Below, in pieces: positions 58,201 through 64,000 of a DNA stretch of 64,000 bases. Position numbers and translations under genes: made by a program. The notes under the pieces were generated by a model. That model saw only the letters and a list, made by a program, of their open reading frames with translations, made no database searches and was not told the DNA's origin. Source of the DNA: Fibrobacter sp. UBA7003 (GTDB taxonomy: Bacteria; Fibrobacterota; Fibrobacteria; Fibrobacterales; Fibrobacteraceae); NCBI GenBank assembly GCA_002449765.1, contig DJXN01000006.1, positions 86,883-150,882 on the forward strand, given 5' to 3'. How positions within the stretch are numbered: the first letter of the stretch is position 1; every line of letters begins with the position of its first letter.

Positions 58201-61200
58201 ACCCAGCAAGTGTCTGTCCCAGCTATTTCTATAGCCGAACACTCTTCTATGTTGGTGGAAACAGAAGGCGAAAATGAGCCGAATTCTGTGACGTATGCGG
58301 TAACCTGCAATAAGGATATCGCCGAAGGCGAAACCCTGACTGTCAGGATATCTGCGATAGACGCTGTCCGCGATATGGGTGAAGATCCTACCCAGCAGCT
58401 CACGATCGGTGCGGTTATCCCTGAAGAAGTCCTTGCCGCCCTTGTTGCCGAAAACAGCGATTTCAAGAGCGATGATTTCATTGCCAAAGACAGCGCTAAC
58501 AGCAAATATGTCATATTGACATTTACGTCTAAGATTAAATCGTTCAACATTACTGTTACTGCTAAGGCCGACGATGTTTCTGAAACCTATGGCGTGACAA
58601 CGGTTATGGAAGGGGATAACCTCATTGGCGACATTGATGGTGCTGTATATGCCTATGGCGAAGGTAGCAGCATGGATATTTCGACGGATTCTCCGTCGCT
58701 CCTCAGGTACAACCATAGGATAGAACCCGACGATGAATCGGAACAGGTGGGTGTCGCGTCTGAACAGGCGGAACTTAAATATATTGTCGCGAGCAAGTAC
58801 AACGAGAAGAACGAGTATCCTTCTGATGCCTTGAAGGCGATTGGGAACCTTGATGCCAAAACATTGACCGTTGCTCTCACCGCTATTGATCCCGAGGCCG
58901 ATGCAGAAGGCTACAAATTCGAAGAAGGTAAGTATAAAGGAAAGACGGTGCGTTTTGTCGCCAATGACAGCGAGAATGGCATCAAAGTTGGCGAAAATGA
59001 AAACGCGAAGGAATCGGAATGGTTCCGGATAAACGAATGCAAGCTCTCCGAAGGCAATATTGTGCTTACCTTGAACAAGGCTGTCGTTGGTTTCGATGCT
59101 GCCAATTCGATGGTGTTGTTCTCTACGCCCAAGGATTACCTCTTTGTGGATGAAAAGACCTGCGTTGATCGTATTTTCGTGAATAACCAGGCTGCTTCGA
59201 GGGATGCAAATAGTACATTTGAAGCCTTTGCCACCAAGCTCGCTGAAATGAATTTCGACCCCACCAAGACTTATACCGGCGAAGAGGTTGCCCAAATCGC
59301 GGCGGAACTTGGCTTGGTTGGCATGGATGCCGAAAATGTCCTGAGTTTCTTTAAGAATGTAAGCGAAACGGAAGGCTCCATGAACAAGGACCCGAACGCG
59401 TTGCGCTTCACGCATACTGAAATTGGTAAACGTGGTATTTCTGTTTCGGATTTCGAGTTCGGCGAATACAACCTTGGCACGGGTTCCGATACAGTCGATA
59501 TTTCCAAGACGCTGCACCGCGAAGACGGCTTCCAGACATTCACGGTCGTGAATACGGGTGATATCAATTCCGCAAAGAGTAATACGGTTGGCGAGGTAAT
59601 CGGGACTGCTACTTTCAGCGCCTCTAGTGTTTCTGCCGCAGGACTTTTCCATTATGACATAGCTGTCGATACGGGAGTAACGTTCGAAAAGACCGCGGAA
59701 GATACCAGAATCTATTACGTGGATGCCGAAATCGTCAAGACAGAGAATGGTGAAACAGAAGTCGTGGGCACTCAGCGCCGCGAGATTGTCGGTGTGTTTG
59801 ACAGCATCTCGGGTTTTGATGTCAAGGATGACTTTATCCTTCGCGACGGTGAAAGTATTGCTGGGTTCACGTTCATTCAGGCAAAGTTCGATGACATCAT
59901 CAATGTCAACAGCTACAAGGAAGATGTGGCCTCTACCGTCATCGCGGAGAGCGTTGTGGTTGATTTGGATGAAGAAGAAACCGACGAATCGCCTGCTACT
60001 GAAGCTGAAGAGTCCGATACCGAAGAAACCGTCGTAATGGATGGTTTCGCGTATAACTACACGATTAAGGACGAATACGCCGCGACAATCGAAGCAAGCG
60101 TTACTGCCGCTACCGAAGCGGGTAAGTCAATCTATGTAGATGCAAAACTCAGCGATGGTACTACCCAGCGTAGGCTAGTCGTGGCTGGGTCGCTCACATC
60201 CTCGAGTTTCCGCACGGATCGCGCATTCACGCTCCCATCAGATGATTCCATCTACATTAAGAGTTTCTCGTTCGGTTATGGTTACGTGGGTGACGGCCAG
60301 CTCGTCGTGAACGCCGAAAGCGGCAACGACCAAATTTTTGGTGTCAATCCCAATGTTACGCGTAATGACATGGTGCTTTTCGGTGGCAAGGGTGCTGACT
60401 ATATCAATGTGAGTCAGGGTGGTATTGCCTTCGGTGACATGGGTGTGGTTGAGTACGCTAGCCTTACGAAGGCTGATGAATTTACAACCAGGCTCGGTTA
60501 CGAGCTTATTGATGATGAACCCGAAACCATTCACACGACTATTGCGAAGGATGCCAGTGGCAAGCTTGACAAGCAGACCGATGGCATACGTCGTAACGCT
60601 ACGAATGTCCGGTCGGTCGCCGATGATATTGGCGATATTGACATGATTACTCTCGGCGGTACGGACAGTAACGTGATTGGTGGTGCAAAGGGCGATGTGC
60701 TCTCGGTTTCGGGAAATATGAACGTGGTGCTTGGCGATAGTGGCTCTGTGCAGTACGACGCTGGCAACCTTGAAAATGCCGTGTACGGTGATTCCGTGGG
60801 TAAGGGCTTGCATATCGTTGAGACGACCTCCGATGACATCGGTGGTGTGGACAACATCTCCATCAGTGGCGGCAAGAATATTGCGATGGGCGGCTTCGCT
60901 GGCGATGATATCCGCATTACGGGCGCAGATAACATTGCTGCAGGTGATGGCGGTAAGCTCGAAGTATTCGAAAAGCGTCAGGTTCTCGAAACGACGAGCG
61001 ATGAACTCGGTGGCGAGGATTTCATTACCACGGGTGACGGTGCGAACGTCGTGCTTGGCGGAACAACGCACGATGTCATTCACACGGGGGCCGGAAACGA
61101 TACCATCGTGGGCGATGGCGGCAAGGTCGTCATGGATCTCAACCGCAACGCTCTCCTTGTGACGAACGAAGGGCACGACATTCCTGTGCTTGAAGGCGAG

Positions 61201-64000
61201 GGCGAAAATGCCGCTCTCAAGAGTAGTGCGGGCAAGGACCGGATAGACGCCGGTGACGGTGACAACGTGGTAATGGGCGGTCTCGATAACGATACGATTG
61301 ACACCGGGACCGGTAAGGATGTCGTCTTTGGCGACAACGCCTATGCGACATTCCGCGGCAATGCTTCCGAGGCGCAGAACCAGTTGGACGAATTCCAAAA
61401 CATCCCTACCATTTACGATGAATCGACCCTCAGTTTCAACTTCCAGGGGCCTGCCCAGACGGGTGTTGCCGCAAACGAGCAGGCCGGTGCCGTTGCTGAC
61501 TACACCTTCAGCCAAATGGATGAAACCACGGGCGAGTTCGTGGATGTTACCGAGCATGCGGACTATCGCGTTGGCAACTGGAACAATATCAAGAACCCCT
61601 CCGGCATCGAGGCGGGCACCTATGGTAACGAGGATGACGAAATTGTGCTGTTCGACAACGGCTCTCGTGCTAGTGCCGTGAGCGTAACGTACGGCGCAAC
61701 CGAGGCCCACCGCATTGACACGACCACGGGGCAACAGATACGTTTGCACGGCTACGACCAGAGCAATATGGTTCACGGTTCCGACCCGGGCGACGTAAAC
61801 CTGATGAAGAGCGGACTGGATACGAGCCGCAACAACGACCAGACCAAGCTGCTTGTACAGGTTGACGGCCTCTCGCAATACTTTACGGATTATGACGTGG
61901 TTGTTTACCTTGATATGGTCCGTGAAAATTCCTGGTCACCCGACAGTGTCCGCATGGTTACTCTCTACCGCGACTATGTGGACAAAAATGGAGTGTCCCA
62001 CAGCGATGTAGCCGGGTGCTACTTTGTGAATGACCCTGAGTCGAATACGTTCAACGGCAACTGGATTGTCGCCACGGCTACGACTGCCGAACAGGCCAGG
62101 AACGCAAGGGATATCGCGGGTAACCCGGTATATGCCAACTGCGTTATATTCAAGGGCATCAGTGGAGACCGGTTCCATGTCGAGATTACCGATGGCGACC
62201 CCAGCAACGGTCAGAACGGCAAGGACCGTGCTGGCATTGCGGGCATACAGGTGCGCGGTCGCCACCACAAGCAGGACGTGGCTGCATCGACAGATATTGC
62301 CTATGGCGGAAACGATACCGTCAGGACATCCGGTGGCGACGATATCGTCGTGGGCGGGACAGGCAATGACCAAATCAACACTTACGGTGACGAACATTAC
62401 GGTATCAATGACAATGACGTGGTTTTTGGCGACAATGCCAAGATGCTGTTCACCGACCGCGATGACGCCGCCACTACGGCATCCACGATAACGACCGCGG
62501 AATCCGTCATTTCGACTGACATGTCTGCCACCTATGACGACACCATTTTGACTGGCGACGGTGATGATACGGTGGTGGGCGGCCTCGGTGTCGACAAGAT
62601 TGATGCTTCTGCGACTCCCACCGCTGATGGGACCCTTGATGGGGTTGATGTCGTGTCGCTCAACTTCGTGGATATCTCCACGCCGGAAAGCCTGCTTATG
62701 CGACAGGGCGAGTCTGCCGGTGTCGTTGTCGATTCGAACTGGCACAATGTTTACCAGGCCGGCTCGCAGCAGAGGGAATTCGGACAGGACCCGACGGACG
62801 TGCATTTCCGTTACCATATCAACGGCAATAACGACGCCCCGACAGAAAAGGTTAACGCGTCCATGGATGCTGACACCGGCAACAATAAAATGTTCAAGAC
62901 CTATGTCTGCGGTCAGGCCCATGACACGCTTACGCTTGAACTCTCCAACATACCCGCAAGCGAGAGCGATCCACGCGATGTCTATGTTTACATAAGCGGA
63001 ATCGACAACGAGCGCGACGGTTACGACTATATTTTCAAGATTACGGGTAGCAACGGCCAGACCTACTTCCTTAACGACTGGATGGGCGACTGTTTCGATG
63101 GGGAATACAAGCAGGTCACCTGTACCAGCTATCAGAAGGGGGCTCTTGCATCTGGCATAACACCGAATGTTACGATGATTGGCAACTATGTTGTGTTCCG
63201 CAATGTGAAGGCTAGTTCGCTTACGGTAAGCATTAGTCGTTATGATTCCACCATGGGAGATGCGAAGTGGAACAATATTCCCGTATTTAGCGGTGTGCAG
63301 ATTGTGAAGAGCTCTCTGCCGACCGAGGCTATCGAAGTTGGTGGCGACCACGACAAGGACCTTGTTTTTGGTGACGAGGCCAGATTGCACTTTGATTTGG
63401 ACATCCCGTTCGCGGGTGACGAGAACATCGTCGACTACAGGAACAGGGTGATTACATCGGAATCGGTTGCAATGACTGATGACAATGTAGCGAAGGGTGC
63501 TGGCGATACGATTGTGACTGGCAAGGACCGCGATGTCGTCATAGGTGGTGAAGGAATTGACGAAGTCTATTCCGGTGCTGGTGACGACGTGGTTATTGGT
63601 GACAGGGCATCGCTTAAGGTGGAGCACAACAATCCTGTCGGCGTGTTCAGCCAGAATGTCGAGATTGTCCTTGAGGACAACGACTATACCAAGGCACAGA
63701 GGCGGCGTTTCGTCGATGGCGACACCGGTATGAGCGTAAACGAGATGCAAGACCAGGTACGGCAGGGGCGTATCGAGGGCATAGCCCTTGAGACTGCTGG
63801 CGACACGGGCGACCACGTGTATGACGAATCGTCCAAGAACCTCGTGTTCAACGGAAATCTGACTGCAACTGGATTCGAAGTCCCGGACATCGAATTTGCC
63901 GGTTCTGAAACGGCACCGGACGATGGCAATAACCAGACGGAGCCCGACGACAACAATACTCAGCCCCTGGATGGCGAAACCGGGAATGGCGAAACCGGCA
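46255..64000 (+). CDS. Giant LEPR-motif RTX protein (second copy), open at the window end
   Basis: A continuous frame starts at ATG 46255 and runs to the last base, at least 5,915 codons, with no stop seen where I checked. The N-terminus is basic with NYRIEALEPRLMMSAD. The protein is colinear with the first giant: a long N-terminal beta-rich region, an EF-hand-like loop (DPNKDGKIRLNE, about 2651-2662), RTX nonapeptides from about 2809, super-repeats near 4793-5030 and two beta-sandwich-like domains near 5056-5340 and 5465-5690. The last bases encode an acidic Asn/Asp/Gly-rich linker, so more domains follow. GC content looks more even than in the first giant. Likely a secreted Ca2+-binding surface protein. 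Confidence 0.9.
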   Translation, partial: MNMKKIKKSVKKSTKNNYRIEALEPRLMMSADPVIDVDDLSNLSTQFETISDRVFDETTSLFNTFCVIDTELDNLNIVDRVNNGVNSIKDLVEDSLATAKGTLQDLLGEASTYIKGEVDNFNDNIAAQAESTQSAITQISLKDFATKYLKDFVNAHPEYKDFTFNYTDSKLVVEYDLETVKEIGSLEIIAGGEIFNLTGDGTNLAVNASISAEIELDADVSGTMLDNVSDIGSPTVAAKSLDVSIANLGLNAEFLGFGITEVDNDSTPDLKISYNAEQETPSASVDVDLEFSLSPANADSLPFMFKEGEMLKISKVGTDFELKIPDIVKNESFTLADFAGSLKNIELDKLPFLKSHASELKNALDKITELDNYWAKVSMAFGGAVEKVEGETDAFQLKINQLASWLGKFVGDKADEMKENVKQISLATLNGGNVGSLVNVFDGVTDFTSATDTLGLKTGDNTLRLFLTANSGTLEKLNLNLIELEDLLMEATIELDVTINVSSEGKVSFGSVAVGDFTASITKKESVTKELDLGLFTASIENLKAKYQIKVDSANGSKVTSTLELSCGQLSLKSGSIDIFGPVADQNISYNFSEDFWIFPEAIKKYTSLTGDTLVNQVAIYLDTVQTALRGLIEKNVKLDFLGGSTDTIVNIVDKVEKVVFGEKGLDSLGKIDDSLVKVGLLKYVDGAYTKNFADFADFQKVFNYSWAHFVLGKDLNQIETVLKSTDMEIQKSLDFLDIEFMDKNGKELVQKIESDVEEEVAAEVADATEVALLDHCKLTFNLGFNFAKVFDLNFENTLKSGGLVGVSTDGFVTASGNAGMRFTLNIRFSSETIDKDTKLPGNVESASCSYAIYTPSQEYTLDNDLAFDVIDKDDKSELATIKGQEKYGISGTSTWTVIPEGTSGKNVKIFATSSKDRLLITSDFKFELKSGKDVNAFSELRLTSSNLQTTFLAENVSEDGKIKIYVSKQDPSASPKSAGNPVEIEIDLAEIMGGDFYKEILWERDLKGRLNEFFSLQKSDSILLSEIKGSVVGSGRSIMNTLGLYVVDFTYNSDTKKYSIRFGCDPKRLQDYVQGDNGDPSGLYYELCDAAGSNVTYMRISGEIKPKATLGEAGILIGKDTFFPTEMVYTLYETATERDNVLSDFRKNHPILESVLTYTSFDVEDANDASKTKYGVSVSGTDVTISNSVAQLVISKTEGASTTSDTYIVNTENCHNLSSLANAIRDAYVSGIKDVQVIDSKLVFTTDVDMTVTLEGTPLDAEKGDFKIKGHDPIDFQDLKKGTEELTLDDSTTIYDVVAAVNQELDESGVSLYYNDTEGKAMDHLEFRSANPFSLENIGASTVLQGLGFSAGEARADGKGEYRIVGATLTGPDWSKLFSLESVEDAKIKLSADATFQIGADISFFKDPVASGDNYKITLSEESAQYPIDEGGLLMVGSDYYRVLGVESEEVSGKTYKVIIVSKGAVNAEGSDFVATKDSVATYVASANASVGFLGVDAAVDGSIRVSAEMNLKKDSAATETSSDKDAITGNILGFDYEMTFDVTSADTEEETDADVPKFELMAWSSIGDKTYKVANGDVSLRKPVDGVPNSSSTTVGPYAVTSSFDLDDGFSEMVGDLKNISIEQIFTVLENVVDRIAETTKKTNDVKIPVINKSVGGLVNVANDLRDIVSKLRQEKVTNFQQLVKLLKAQLEDFGLTAYEGASGAVKDLIGLDVVPVEKDGITKYQLAIDFNIDKGFKDSYEFNFGNGTVGVNGSAALEVQGNFWFTLGAKINLNSTSIDLSLENAIQFGANVEILGDKLSFNLGVDGLSDSAAGAFLKNLITVGAKDSTAYVYGKAELFGSYGYGGLSISSWENEDSDDTIPLNFALPAVVLGKLPVSVCGVDMGEIKLGEWDGSVNCPDSANEAKNDLTSIFDVFKNAWLATANGSGDAASLTTARNDVNAKAIIIEKGTLAESSSKSNFDFDLYTGPKDETPDSGTLVADISGVYDKIIEYSNFGTMDWFEKIKLVVGALNNMLDSLEGNLNGNLASTMKSMPVIGDALSNGVDFLSVLKKKVLEPLSNYLYESTGLTAELLAQKLDSLFSGYFDEETFALLPPVDNNDLWKRSKQGTWYRSGDGFAEWYLNLGQVYSLGRNIDLNLGLPGLGLETNGGVSISLDWNLQFGFGVSQENGFYFIFDDGNELDVIAQASLNGKIIGKLAGLGLELDASDADAAKIKLSLGVDLGGKNGGTDVGNGLLLDETEKAAYDAKSNESEKKEYLETLRADAARELKNLSTVNVAQAISMPVFSYDASVNLNLGLMVGIASDLKISDESTPKFPNITGMFVFSWAYGSASEFTDNAIQRLGFQNLEFDMGSFIGGVLGPIVSKIQKVVEPLEPLIEFLTTPFPVLDDLGIEITPLDLAKKFGNAESFDDSMVYAIKDLIAMSKKLSVAKGKSLKLQLGNFNLIDRDSGLDTSNKISEDFLKGSTSNRTVFDDLGSYADKANDASVTNQANSMMAANGFNKSEKDGKSDWTFIWDEPSKIFQLLLGNDVPLVEYDMPALRFDFNWDTFVRIWGPLGVRLGVSFNASIDLAFGYDTLGIRQWVGGGYKDFGSLLNGFYVNDLDKNGNDINELSFYGGVKASAELNAGVSAGVGGGVGIDVGFNLYDPNKDGKIRLNEIATLFKEEGLFGFFDVNGKITAKLYAYVDLWLTKKEWNITDDITLFSFEYTHKTSPVMASEANGDVVANIGPNSTSRVATDDINPSLDDGDETLNLYLDDSSVYKESDKEKKYGSIKENDGKLLVDAGAGNDRITLFGNFNRNIEINGGDGDDFIDLSGLTINGDHSVIIWGGAGNDTIIGAAGLNIIFGDMGVARIEEKEEEKGNKSYKYVAEANVDANVAGQDTIYGGSNRDIIFGGAGIDQINGGTGNDLIFGDGGRALFDGADNWASVDGNDKTTYDYTKIFGDVKTNSAAIDRTDISLDGANDVLIGGAGDDAIYGGGGHDYIDGAAGEDTLDGGKGNDRILGGSGSDNISGGEGMDMIFGDRFADSGAEFLFNFVAPFTAESFSEDFKAAYDVTDQKINAKSFDINLDEDKGRGINKNKYKENLTTILGFDAVKKVYVADTTTTRATDYISGNDGDDLIFGDGGAHDGETDYIEGGIGNDLIDGDGGNDTINGGIDNDVIYGGAGDDIIDGGAGNDSLYGDEGFTAYGEKEGFETLADGSVTPTDPAGIKEYIDNKLAFGDNLGIGKKLYTNAKSTTTESGNDKIVTGPGMDFVDGQDGSDKIIVNLMGESVTSYANVTDSGVNGSDSLTVEGTEVDDDLLMRMNKTHKLGFVALLPDTLNQLEGEQKTADDLSKNTNIERVNFTNAMDVVNLNGNGGKDTIRIDGTAKVTNVDGGAGSDTIQVGQLYNSERNDQSSAVVTVNDAFDTVKTSEEKYLSDGVTDNTTLNVDGGLDEDFLLTLGNKGRLNMAGGKGDDAFVIASYSVEDPDNMVEGPDGVKTPKLVAIKKGPVSIDGGDGNDSLLIGGTNGDDSIVVSKEGVLSNVVGVKAAGVEKTTFDAGAGDDIFDVVSSNANDATIINGGKGNDTVVAGGLQESMTLYSAETDGQSCFVKYEVFKPAEEGKDEKVLESHSDKFVVIDTSLNTPAVFISGDAQTITDPQISISEGSAKTFYLRASNIAEGETVKVQLMAPMVSSNDFMRGDRGLLIAACVGSKLYNGTVKFDSTGAVIEGSDSNCVSGYGETIDLYLDASHTSVEISVFALNDLFVESEASKSISISSAQVNAAGEVVKELSKSMTVAPVKVVSDSGVRDTINLLTYAEEFSGSASVSLPKGLGSKVAAVYAAGVNNALTLGADYSVDIDTLNIKTTTYIGKKIMVLFRGSNMRIDGAKATLVYDDLSQLDVQFTDEAGSQKTVLAEGAVRPAGVTALEGVYYRLEGNTIVFFNSGNKRLMTLHGTLSVSLKTSAPAASAGVAASGTTSTPTGTIPSEAVASETQQVSVPAISIAEHSSMLVETEGENEPNSVTYAVTCNKDIAEGETLTVRISAIDAVRDMGEDPTQQLTIGAVIPEEVLAALVAENSDFKSDDFIAKDSANSKYVILTFTSKIKSFNITVTAKADDVSETYGVTTVMEGDNLIGDIDGAVYAYGEGSSMDISTDSPSLLRYNHRIEPDDESEQVGVASEQAELKYIVASKYNEKNEYPSDALKAIGNLDAKTLTVALTAIDPEADAEGYKFEEGKYKGKTVRFVANDSENGIKVGENENAKESEWFRINECKLSEGNIVLTLNKAVVGFDAANSMVLFSTPKDYLFVDEKTCVDRIFVNNQAASRDANSTFEAFATKLAEMNFDPTKTYTGEEVAQIAAELGLVGMDAENVLSFFKNVSETEGSMNKDPNALRFTHTEIGKRGISVSDFEFGEYNLGTGSDTVDISKTLHREDGFQTFTVVNTGDINSAKSNTVGEVIGTATFSASSVSAAGLFHYDIAVDTGVTFEKTAEDTRIYYVDAEIVKTENGETEVVGTQRREIVGVFDSISGFDVKDDFILRDGESIAGFTFIQAKFDDIINVNSYKEDVASTVIAESVVVDLDEEETDESPATEAEESDTEETVVMDGFAYNYTIKDEYAATIEASVTAATEAGKSIYVDAKLSDGTTQRRLVVAGSLTSSSFRTDRAFTLPSDDSIYIKSFSFGYGYVGDGQLVVNAESGNDQIFGVNPNVTRNDMVLFGGKGADYINVSQGGIAFGDMGVVEYASLTKADEFTTRLGYELIDDEPETIHTTIAKDASGKLDKQTDGIRRNATNVRSVADDIGDIDMITLGGTDSNVIGGAKGDVLSVSGNMNVVLGDSGSVQYDAGNLENAVYGDSVGKGLHIVETTSDDIGGVDNISISGGKNIAMGGFAGDDIRITGADNIAAGDGGKLEVFEKRQVLETTSDELGGEDFITTGDGANVVLGGTTHDVIHTGAGNDTIVGDGGKVVMDLNRNALLVTNEGHDIPVLEGEGENAALKSSAGKDRIDAGDGDNVVMGGLDNDTIDTGTGKDVVFGDNAYATFRGNASEAQNQLDEFQNIPTIYDESTLSFNFQGPAQTGVAANEQAGAVADYTFSQMDETTGEFVDVTEHADYRVGNWNNIKNPSGIEAGTYGNEDDEIVLFDNGSRASAVSVTYGATEAHRIDTTTGQQIRLHGYDQSNMVHGSDPGDVNLMKSGLDTSRNNDQTKLLVQVDGLSQYFTDYDVVVYLDMVRENSWSPDSVRMVTLYRDYVDKNGVSHSDVAGCYFVNDPESNTFNGNWIVATATTAEQARNARDIAGNPVYANCVIFKGISGDRFHVEITDGDPSNGQNGKDRAGIAGIQVRGRHHKQDVAASTDIAYGGNDTVRTSGGDDIVVGGTGNDQINTYGDEHYGINDNDVVFGDNAKMLFTDRDDAATTASTITTAESVISTDMSATYDDTILTGDGDDTVVGGLGVDKIDASATPTADGTLDGVDVVSLNFVDISTPESLLMRQGESAGVVVDSNWHNVYQAGSQQREFGQDPTDVHFRYHINGNNDAPTEKVNASMDADTGNNKMFKTYVCGQAHDTLTLELSNIPASESDPRDVYVYISGIDNERDGYDYIFKITGSNGQTYFLNDWMGDCFDGEYKQVTCTSYQKGALASGITPNVTMIGNYVVFRNVKASSLTVSISRYDSTMGDAKWNNIPVFSGVQIVKSSLPTEAIEVGGDHDKDLVFGDEARLHFDLDIPFAGDENIVDYRNRVITSESVAMTDDNVAKGAGDTIVTGKDRDVVIGGEGIDEVYSGAGDDVVIGDRASLKVEHNNPVGVFSQNVEIVLEDNDYTKAQRRRFVDGDTGMSVNEMQDQVRQGRIEGIALETAGDTGDHVYDESSKNLVFNGNLTATGFEVPDIEFAGSETAPDDGNNQTEPDDNNTQPLDGETGNGETG
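54679..55830 (+). repeat. RTX calcium-binding nonapeptide block in the second giant protein
   Basis: GGxGxDxxx units (GGDGDDFID, GGAGNDTII, GGAGIDQIN, GGTGNDLIF, GGAGDDAIY, GGSGSDNIS, GGIGNDLID) occur in two clusters, about 54679-55340 and 55600-55830. Position and order match the block of the first giant protein. Confidence 0.9.
60631..61345 (+). repeat. Tandem GD-rich super-repeats in the second giant protein
   Basis: Four units like those at 31461-32165 end in LGDSGSVQY, AGDGGKLEV, VGDGGKVVM and FGDNAYATF. The same number and order in both paralogues shows that the expansion came before the duplication of the giant gene. Confidence 0.7.
61420..63320 (+). other. Two related beta-sandwich-like domains in the second giant protein
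   Basis: Segments about 61420-62270 and 62647-63320 match the pair in the first giant: LSFNFQG or VSLNFVD, WNN or WHN, a VxVYLD or VYVYIS strand, FNGNW or FDGEY, an NCVIF or NYVVF strand, and closing blocks AGIAGIQV and PVFSGVQIV. RTX repeats lie between them. No family is assigned. Confidence 0.6.

Noticed and set aside
1..64000. Insertion sequences, integrases, tRNA or rRNA genes that could explain the island
   Set aside because: No transposase or integrase motif, no cloverleaf-like sequence that I could find by eye and no rRNA segment. Attachment sites could not be judged without a comparison genome.

Overview
The window looks like chromosomal DNA from a Fibrobacter-type bacterium (phylum Fibrobacterota). 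The best clue is a pair of lipoproteins with serine-rich linkers and a C-terminal domain that I recognise as the 'Fibrobacter succinogenes major paralogous domain'. A V-type ATPase operon and a Gram-negative style TolC/HlyD export operon fit this assignment, which rests on recognition and not on a database search. I saw no rRNA, tRNA, transposase, integrase or CRISPR array.

Layout. 1-6.7 kb: GC-rich V-type ATPase operon (A, B, D, I and two proteolipid K genes) closed by a terminator. 6.8-8.1 kb: small DUF3791/DUF3990 cluster. 8.1-8.8 kb: non-coding array of about 17 diverged units in strict 43-bp register. 8.8-10.3 kb (minus strand): GAF-HlyD fusion. 10.3-14.5 kb: complete type II CBASS antiphage operon (patatin CapV, DncV-like CD-NTase, Cap2, Cap3) behind a near-consensus sigma-54 promoter. 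14.6-16.1 kb: AT-rich EEP-nuclease-like gene plus a gene of unknown family. 16.1-16.9 kb: small minus-strand gene, a CRP-like class II promoter and a structured leader. 16.9-35.1 kb: lipoprotein and a 5,659-residue LEPR-motif RTX protein. 35.1-37.0 kb: Septu-like PtuA/PtuB pair. 37.0-40.8 kb (minus): translationally coupled lipoprotein, HlyD-like adaptor and TolC-like channel. 40.8-41.2 kb: DUF3467 protein. 41.3-44.6 kb: coupled TIR, HNH, ATPase and DUF4435/TOPRIM operon. 44.6-64.0 kb: small LEPR-like protein, second lipoprotein and a second giant RTX protein that is still open at the window end (at least 5,915 codons).

How it may work together. The lipoprotein plus giant-protein cassette occurs twice about 28 kb apart, with colinear paralogous giants. 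They carry calcium-binding signatures (RTX nonapeptides, EF-hand-like loops) and duplicated beta-sandwich-like domains, which suggests very large secreted or surface proteins. TolC, HlyD and GAF-HlyD proteins encoded nearby are candidate export parts, but no type I ABC ATPase is in the window. Three recognisable or candidate antiphage modules (CBASS, Septu-like, TIR/HNH/ATPase/TOPRIM) sit between the surface-protein genes, so the region looks like a combined surface-protein and defence island. The strongest candidates for something undescribed are the TIR-HNH-ATPase-TOPRIM operon, the 43-bp array, and the LEPR-giant/lipoprotein/GAF-HlyD system.
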